From positions 1 through 64,000 of the forward strand of contig VXCM01002817.1 of NCBI GenBank assembly GCA_014773175.1: 64,000 bases of DNA. Direction: 5' to 3'. The notes beneath the pieces were generated by a model that had not been told where the DNA came from, did not search any database, and saw only the letters and a list, made by a program, of their open reading frames with translations. Made by a program: the position numbers and the translations under genes. This stretch comes from Lucifuga dentata. Lineage: Eukaryota; Chordata; Actinopteri; Ophidiiformes; Bythitidae. Shown in pieces: positions 56,651 through 64,000 of this stretch. The first letter of the stretch is position 1; each line of letters opens with the position of its first letter.

Positions 56651-57395
56651 GAGAAAGAGAGAATCCAGCCTTCCCTTCCTGAAAGAGCCACGTCACAAAG
56701 TGCTGATGAATGGTTAAACATCAATACAGTGTGAATGATGAGGCCTCCCCTCAACCCCCACCCATGCATTTGCAGCCACACACTCACACAGCACTTTGCA
56801 AAAGCACCCACTCCTCCTCCTCCACCCCTCCTTTTTTTTTATCCCTCTAACCTCCATTTCAATTTCTATATTAAAATGTCTGCTATTGTTTTATGTGGCA
56901 GCGCGTTGCTCCTTGCTCTCCGGTGTCAGTGCGCTGACAAATAAATCGATGTACAGTAAAGGGCAGCGTTATCGTATACCATGATGGGCCAGCATGCTCT
57001 GCACCGGCGGGGTCATCTCTCATTCCAGCCTTTTTTTTAAGAATTCGGGGCAAAGCTGACCCACTCTGTCCTTTAGCAGTCATGTGATACGTTGTCTGTT
57101 ATTTCCTTTCTTCTCCGCAAAGGATGTTTTGAGTATTTCTGTACACCAACAGTCAGGAATTGAGTCTTCGAAGATTACGACCTCCCTGACGCTTCAGCTG
57201 CAGCCAGGCAAAGATACTGATTTAATCAGAGCTACGATTAACAATTTGTTAAAATATAAAACTGGTCAATTAGATGGTTTGGTGTGTTTTTACATGTTAT
57301 AATGAGTTTCTTCTGGCACTGAAAAGGGCTCTAGGCAGTCATTTCTTAGTGCTAGTGCTACATTGGAAGTGCTAAGACAGTGTTCTTTTGATTGT
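56373..57395. other. Gene-free stretch with (GA)n
   Basis: (GA)n at 56607-56646. The remainder is unassigned. Confidence 0.45.
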
Positions 57396-57974
57396 TTAAA
57401 GGACCATACTGGTGATTTTGCATGTTTGAGCCCAATAAACACTACCCACATATATGTTGCACTGATTTTCCAAAACATACTACTGCAGCCGTAAATTTTA
57501 GAATTTGTTTCCTCGCTTCCAGACAGCCGTTAATTTCCGGGGTTTATTCAGGACGCTATTAAAATCAACTTGTAGAGACTTGAAACATGCTTGAGATACG
57601 TAATACATCACAGCAAACCACACGCCGTTATTATATTTTTGTTGAAGTACTTCATTTAACCCATCCAGCACGGATTTATGTCTCCACCAGGGAATATAGT
57701 CAATGGATAAAAGCCTGCTTTTACAGAGAAATTAAAAATGACTGTGCCTTCTAATTTTGGATTTAAGTATTAACAGGCAAAACGCTGAATTTTAAGGTGG
57801 GTGTACCCATGTTCATTTTAATATTTTATTTTGAAAGGTTAGGGGATTTGGCAAAATAATACAAAAACTAAAATACGGTTTTATGTTTTGGAAAATGGTT
57901 GTTAGCAATGTAAGGTGTATGCAGGTAGCATTTGCTGGGCTTAAACGTGCAAAATCACCAGTATGGTCCTTTAG
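57396..57974 (-). mobile_element. TTAA-MITE, full-length minus-strand copy
   Basis: TTAA-AGGACCATACTGG at the left and CCAGTATGGTCCTTTAG at the right; the right TTAA has mutated to TTAG. The interior is the reverse complement of the consensus (CTTCCAGACAGCCGTTAAT). It is 579 bp and non-coding. Confidence 0.88.
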
Positions 57975-58344
57975 TAAGTAATCTTATTAATTGCTTTTCT
58001 GGGATAAGACCGAAACATTTTAAAAGAAGCTCTTGAACGTGTATTTCCTGTTTTTGCAGACTGTGATGTTTCCAGGTTGAGGTATGATGACTCCTCTGGC
58101 CTTTTCGTGTTTTTTTTCTTCCCTTGGCAACACTGTGAGGATGTAATGCCACTGACTTTCAATAATCCTGCACATTTAACGGGTTGTAAACACACAGGGG
58201 TTTAATCAAAATCGCTGTCGGTTTGTTTGTTTATTTGTGAGTTTATTTGTAACGTGTATGTTCTGTTTGATTTCTTCACTTCTGCTGCGGCGCTTCTCGT
58301 CTTGACAAGCGCTGTTTCATCCCGGGGTAATTGCATACACCCCC
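57975..58344. other. Gene-free stretch
   Basis: No gene recognised; it leads into the assembly gap. Confidence 0.4.
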
Positions 58345-58531
58345 NNNNNNNNNNNNNNNNNNNNNNNNNNNNNNNNNNNNNNNNNNNNNNNNNNNNNNNN
58401 NNNNNNNNNNNNNNNNNNNNNNNNNNNNNNNNNNNNNNNNNNNNNNNNNNNNNNNNNNNNNNNNNNNNNNNNNNNNNNNNNNNNNNNNNNNNNNNNNNNN
58501 NNNNNNNNNNNNNNNNNNNNNNNNNNNNNNN
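58345..58531. other. Assembly gap (187 n)
   Basis: A run of 187 unknown bases, bordered by CCCC on the left and CCCCCC then (CA)n on the right, so the missing DNA is probably also simple repeat. Confidence 0.98.
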
Positions 58532-58536
58532 CCCCC

Positions 58537-58569
<33 letters not shown>

Positions 58570-59761
58570 ACACACACACCTCCTGAAATGCCTCCTCTCC
58601 CATTCGTTAGCATAGCGTCTCCTCTCCGCTCAGCCTCAGCCTCCCATCTATCACGGCGGACCAAAGCAAATGGAGCTTTCAGCTGAGTGGTGATAAGAAA
58701 TCGCAGCCACATTAAAACATCTGTCACACCTCCAGAGTCCCGCACAACAGGCGAAACCGCAGCCGGGGAATCGAAGACGGGGCGAGGAGGAAGGAATGAA
58801 GGAAGTAGGAGAGTAGAATACTTCTGTCTTACAAATGTCTGCTCAAGAATTCTCTGATCTCTCCTTTATTGTTTATTTTTGTATCTTCCTGTTACTCCAG
58901 TCCTTTCCCTTCCCTCTTCCTCTAAACTCTTCCTCCCACTGCCTTCCTTTCCAACCATATTATTTCCCTTTACCAAACCCCCCAGTAAGAACACTTTAAG
59001 GCAAAAACCACTTTAGCAGTTTATATGAACTTCAGGATGAGGCTTTATTGATCATACGTGTGCATTAGGAGTCAAAGACACACACAAACACACACAAAAC
59101 ACAGCATCTGTTCTTACACTTAATATGTCTGCCCTCCATGTACACACACATACAGAAATGCAAACATACACACACTTAATGGAAAATGTGGGGGAAATCT
59201 CCAAAGGACAGTGCAATTATAATGGTACAAAACAAAAGTACAAATTCACAAAGATATCTCTAATTACTTACCTGGTTTGTAATATTCACATTTAGAAAAT
59301 TACTGCAGTGTCTTTTGGGTAATCTGTTTGATCGAGATAAATCCACTCAGTAACTGCTGCATGCTGCATATTTATCCACAGATGCTTTTCTGAGTCTCAG
59401 TCCAGTGTGTTTTGGTGAAGAAGTTAACGTAGCTTCAACTTTAGATTTCAAAGCTGCTTCCCAGTGAATTAAGCTGAATCTTTTCTTCCTGCCTCTGTTT
59501 TTCCGTCAGTTTCTGTCCATCTGCTGGTTTGTCCATCGCTCTGTGTTCGGAGTGATCAATGCACAGCTACAGCTGGTTGAAGGGGACCAAATCCATTGAA
59601 CAGTTGATTTGGTTCCATTTTACCAGCTTTAGCAAAGCATTTTAGGACAAGGCTGCTCCAAAAGGTGACAGAGTGAAGAGGAAGACGAGGAGGGAGGAAA
59701 AAATCTGGATGGAGACCTGAAAGAGAGAGAGAGAGAGAGGGAGAGGGAGGAAATGATAAGA
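58532..59761. other. (CA)n then gene-free stretch
   Basis: (CA)n at 58538-58578. No coding exon is recognised. Confidence 0.45.
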
Positions 59762-60150
59762 AAAGATGTTTTTGTTTGCAGGATTACTCAAAAAGCTAAG
59801 AAATTATTTTGAAAAAACTTGGTGGAAGGGTGAGGCATGGCCCAGGGAAAACCCCTTCCAGTTTTGGTGCTAATCTGCATCCACAGGAAAATTATTTTAT
59901 AATAATATGAGATAGGTTGTTTTCTATATTTATGTAATACACCAAACTCTATAAAATAAAATAAAATAAAATAAAAAATCTGGCATGATTGCTAAGAGAT
60001 TACCAATTACCAACAGGTGCAATTTGGTCTAGATCAGGAAAAATTGACTAGAATAAATGTAAATGTTTCTTTCTCTTCACGCCAGTTTATCATTACAAGA
60101 TAATTTTTATCTAGCCTTGTTAGGCCTTGACGGAGGTATAAATGCTCTAA
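59762..60150 (+). repeat. Interspersed fish repeat, uninterrupted copy
   Basis: TTTGCAGGATTACTCAAAAA, CTTGGTGGAAGGGTGAGGCA and TTTTGGTGCTAATCTGCATC, ending GGCCTTGACGGAGGTATAAA. Same family as 35727-36465. An (AAAAT)n tract lies at 59954-59976. Confidence 0.6.
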
Positions 60151-61004
60151 TGAGTTTCACTTTTAGTTCTCACATGAAAACACACACGTGCACAAAAGAC
60201 ACATAGCAAGCATACATTTACAGAGGAACGCATGTTACTGCAGAGCTCAAACCAAAAAATGAAAGGAATTGGAGAAAACAGAAAGAGAGAGATCATGAAG
60301 ACTAGAAGAGGAAAAGAGAAGAAAAGAAGGGATGTGGGTGAAAAGCAGGAACAAGTGGGAAGAGATAACAGAGGAGAGCACGTAAACGATGGTTGCAGAC
60401 AAACTTGAGAAAACAATGAATTCATCACCAAACTGCCAATACTGCTAATGAAGCCAGTGGATAGGACAGCGGGAAAATTAACTCCCATTGACCTCCAGCA
60501 CGATGTGGAACAATCTCTCTTCACACACACACATACACACACTTTCTCAGTTTCAATCAGTCTCTCTGGTAGTCTGTGCTATTGTATTTGGCGGCGCGCT
60601 GCAGCGTTCAGCCTTGCTGCCTGGCTGCTGGAGGAGGCAGAGCTCAGCATCTTGCTGCTAACTGCAGCCTCCTGCTTTGCCCTTGGAGCAACTCACTCAT
60701 TTCCGAGTTCAATTAGCTGAGCTAATCATTTAATCATTAGGAAATAAACTGTTTAAGCAGAGTCTTGGCCTTGGAATCCAAGCTATTGATATTTTATGTC
60801 TGGATTTTGTACGCAACTCAGTGATATTTTGTAATTATTCTTTTTTTTTCATCTACCAATCATTTTCCTCTATAGTTCAGGATGCAGTTTAGCCTTTGTC
60901 ACATAAATACTGTTAATGTTTCCATCTTCACTAATTTATGAGATCGATAAGAATGAATGTAAGCAACCGCCGATATAAACACAATTTCCACCATCACATT
61001 TGGT
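60151..61004. other. Gene-free stretch
   Basis: 60590-60770 is unrepetitive with TTAATCATTAGG and CAATTAGCTGAGCTAATCAT, a possible conserved noncoding element. No gene is supported. Confidence 0.4.
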
Positions 61005-61215
61005 GTAAAGTAACTAAAATACATTTACTTATCTACTGTACACTGAGGTGCCTTATTGGAGTATTACTGTTTTGTGAGACTTACTTGCTACATCATTTAT
61101 CTGAGGCTGTAGCTGTTGTCTATTTTTCAGATTAAGATTTTACATCAAAACATGACAAAAGTTCATCAAATATCACTGTTGTCAGGTAAAAACTTCAGAT
61201 CTCAGGATTGTTTTG
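61005..61215 (+). repeat. Interspersed repeat, AGTACATTTAC family
   Basis: AAGTAACTAAAATACATTTA, CATCATTTATCTGAGGCTGT and TTTTCAGATTAAGATTTTAC, colinear with 31155-31330. Confidence 0.65.
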
Positions 61216-62349
61216 CCTTGATTAAATGAAACGCAGCATCCCTCAACTCAAACGGTATATTCTTAATTATGAATGAAAAAGGTTATATCAGAATTTTTTT
61301 TTTTTTTTTAATTCCTTTATTCCATCTCAAAACCTCATTTGGATAATTTTCACTTCATTTCATATCTTATACATTTTTTATGATTGATTTTAATACATGA
61401 ATAATTGAATACTCCTTTCCACTCCTGATATTTTAGAACATTTAACCGATGATACTTGTTGAATTTTACCGCAGGAGGTTTTTAATGTTTTATCTTTACT
61501 TAACTAAAGCTACTTTACTTGAGTAAAGGGGAGCAAGACAACCTATAGCTTTACTTGGCACTCAAAAGAGGAGTACAGTATGTGTGTGTGCATGCATGTG
61601 TGTGACAGAGTGAGTGACTGAGATAGAAAGAAAGAGAGAGAGGGAGATTTCAGATTGTGATTACACTGTCAGTCCTGTATCAAAGCTGTCCTCCCCTCTA
61701 TAGCTAACAAATACATCAGCCTCACTGCACACAAATCAAATTACAAAAATGAATTCTTAAATACTACCAAAGCATAGAGGAGCTAAGGAGCAAGATGGAG
61801 AGAGTAGGGCTCTCTCGTTCTCTCTCTCTCTCTCTGTTTCTTTCCCTCCATTGCTCTCTTGTGTTTAATAAACTTGTCACCCAAGAGACTGGCAAATTGA
61901 TGAGGGGGTTGCATCCTTGAATAAGAGAAAAAGAGAGAGAGAGAAAGATAGGAAGGAGAGGCTGGATGGGGGGTGGGGGNCAATGGAGGGAACACGGAGA
62001 GGAAGAAAGAGGGAAGTAGCACAGAGAGAGAACAAGCTCACATGGCCTGAATTCTCTACCTGTCCCAGAGCTGCTGTTGTTCTACCTCTGCAACGCGCAG
62101 CACTGCAGTGTGTGTGTGTGTGTGTGTGCTGTGCGTGTTTCATGTGCATGTGTGTGTTCTGTGCTCCCAAGCATGTAACATATGTGCAGATGTGTGTGTA
62201 TTTCCAGGTATTCAAGGTGTCTATTTTTGTTCTTCCAAGTGCATAAGGTGTGAATGTGAATGCACGTGTGTGTGCCATACATACACCGACAATGATCTAC
62301 GAGCGTGCAAATAAGACAGAGGGTAAGCATGTATTGCTCGCCAAGATTC

Positions 62350-62380
<31 letters not shown>

Positions 62381-63656
62381 ATCTATCCAAGCGAGAATAT
62401 CAAGTAGGCGGGAGAAAGAGTTACACGTGAAATCCTTTTCATAGCAGGATTTTCTACAGATTAAGGAGAGAATCCCTTTGCTACGCTGTCTGCTCTTTAT
62501 TCCGACAATCTGAAGCCCACACACTCATCAAACGTTCAACCCTCCTTCACCCCGCACGCCTCAACTCAGATCCAACATCAAACCCAATCGTTACAGCCGC
62601 AGCATTTCATCATTAACCTCGCTCAGGTGCCCGCTGAAAGCTCCGCTCCTGACTGCTTTTTCAACGTTAACGTGATCAAAACGACAAGAAGCAAATGTGT
62701 TGAGCGTTCATAAGTTTAACCTGCATCATTTCTAGCATCTGTGAGAGTCGTGTAGCTCGGGGAAGTGTATGTGGGTCACTGTACTGCATGTGTGAGTACA
62801 TGGATATATGCTTGTACAGTATGTGGGCCAGTAATGCCTTTTATGTCCCCGTGACATATTACTGCATATTTTGCGTAAATTGTGGACCAATACTAATTGC
62901 ATAAGGCTTTTTGCACATGGTTAACTGCTCTCTGCCGTAAATCACAATGATTTGTGACCCAGAGTGAATAAAATGCATAATAACCACTTTGTATTCAGTG
63001 CAACTAAGCTGTCATGTCCCCAGTCATGTTCATTGTACTTCAGCTAGTAATACAAGTGATAAAACCCTAAATAGTGCACATGTTATTAAATTATTACTAT
63101 TAGGTATTTTTGTAATTTTTCTCACCATTTCATTTTTTGTGATTAATGCATCTATAATGCCACAAAATCCTGAAACAAGTTTGTCACCCCAAACTACTGC
63201 CCACTCTTTTACACCCATTTGACTCCCCTTGAAAAAATAATAATAAAAATGGACTAATCCACTGGTCACATGACTTTAAGATTAGATGAATTTTACTTTT
63301 GTGACAGTTTTAAAATCTAGAATAAAAAATAAGGTTGGCTCAGGATGTTCACATATTAAAAAAAAAAAAAAANCTAAAAAAAAAAAAAGGAATGGAAATT
63401 ACATGGTATCCTAATTAAAACAATTACTATTGTAGAAAACAATTACTGCTCATAATGACTTTGGTAAGACATAAATTAGGAGGAGTTAAATTATTAATCG
63501 AGACTCAGTTGATTAATAGTTATTAAAATGTCCTGTAACAGAGTGGACATTTCTCCTAGTTCATGTGTGAATTAGAATTATTAGACTCTTATGACCTCAG
63601 CTATATAACTATGTTTGACGGTTAAAATTGAAATTATGGATTTTTTAAGACCCATA

Positions 63657-63660
<4 letters not shown>
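61216..63660. other. Gene-free stretch with simple repeats
   Basis: T-run at 61293-61310, CT tract at 61817-61836, n at 61980 in a G-rich stretch, TG tracts at 62107-62128 and 62352-62380, and an A-run with n at 63373. 62470-62760 is unrepetitive. No gene is supported. Confidence 0.45.

Positions 63661-63706
<46 letters not shown>
63661..63706. repeat. (TG)n microsatellite
   Basis: About 23 TG units. The remaining 294 bases to the window end are G-rich and unassigned. Confidence 0.94.
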
Positions 63707-63707
<1 letters not shown>

Positions 63708-64000
63708 GTGCCCTCTATCAGGCTGACTGCATGTTTCTAGATAGGCTGGCTACTTGTCTATTCTGGGACTGTGCTGTCCGCTGCATTCCTGCCCTTATAT
63801 TGGAGATGGGGAGGGAGGTAAGAGGGGATGAGGGTTAGGGACAGCTGGACCCTGGCATAGAGAAAGGGAGGGAGAGAGGTAAAGACAGCCAGGGAGTCAT
63901 AGTGGGAAGGTCAGTGGGGGTGCATGGTGTCCCCAGAGAGACTTACATAGTACAGGTGGTGTTATGGAGCAGCTGCCTGCCCATTATGCACGGCCCCTGA

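Noticed and set aside
58202..58745. Long open frames across the n run
   Set aside because: They exist only because unknown bases contain no stop codons, and their ends are (CA)n-derived.

Overview
The window looks like teleost fish genomic DNA. It is AT-rich and intron-bearing, dense in (CA)n, (GA)n and pentanucleotide microsatellites, and full of fish-type repeats: RTE- and L2/Rex1-like LINEs, a tRNA-type SINE, hAT and Tc1/mariner relics, and a TTAA-flanked MITE family with about ten full or partial copies. No bacterial or viral gene organisation is visible. Species and chromosome cannot be named from the sequence alone.

Layout. 1-12.9 kb: no supported host gene; five MITE copies (one split by a nested element), a 40-bp tandem repeat, and a Tc1/mariner-like relic holding a LINE fragment. 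12.9-13.5 kb: remnants of an HMGB-like gene on the minus strand, with its first coding exon present twice. 14.2-26.7 kb: the only substantial genes, four plus-strand TRIM-type genes in tandem, about 3-3.6 kb apart. Each has a short RING exon and one long exon coding B-box 2, coiled coil and a compact PRY/SPRY (B30.2) domain. TRIM-A has a nonsense codon and an assembly gap. TRIM-B (470 aa) and TRIM-C (457 aa) are intact once assembly overlaps are collapsed. TRIM-D (507 aa) is intact as printed and carries an extra FG/Ser-rich linker. 26.7-64 kb: no supported coding gene; nested repeats, microsatellites, a 187-base gap, and a few unrepetitive stretches that may be conserved noncoding DNA or introns of a gene outside the window.

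The TRIM cluster is the biological centre. TRIM proteins of this layout are typically RING E3 ubiquitin ligases in innate immunity, and fish TRIM families often expand in tandem. TRIM-D and TRIM-B carry an interferon-response-element core (GAAANNGAAA) 46-48 bp before the start codon. TRIM-A and TRIM-C lack it, and TRIM-C has a 602-bp MITE in its proximal promoter. The matching TRIM-A promoter still shows the empty TTAA target, so the insertion can be read base by base.

Assembly caution. Most single n characters join contigs whose ends overlap by about 61-67 bp and were not merged, giving false tandem duplications. Several fall inside TRIM exons. Removing one copy and the n restores the reading frame, so those breaks are technical. 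Other single n characters sit in homopolymer or dinucleotide runs.
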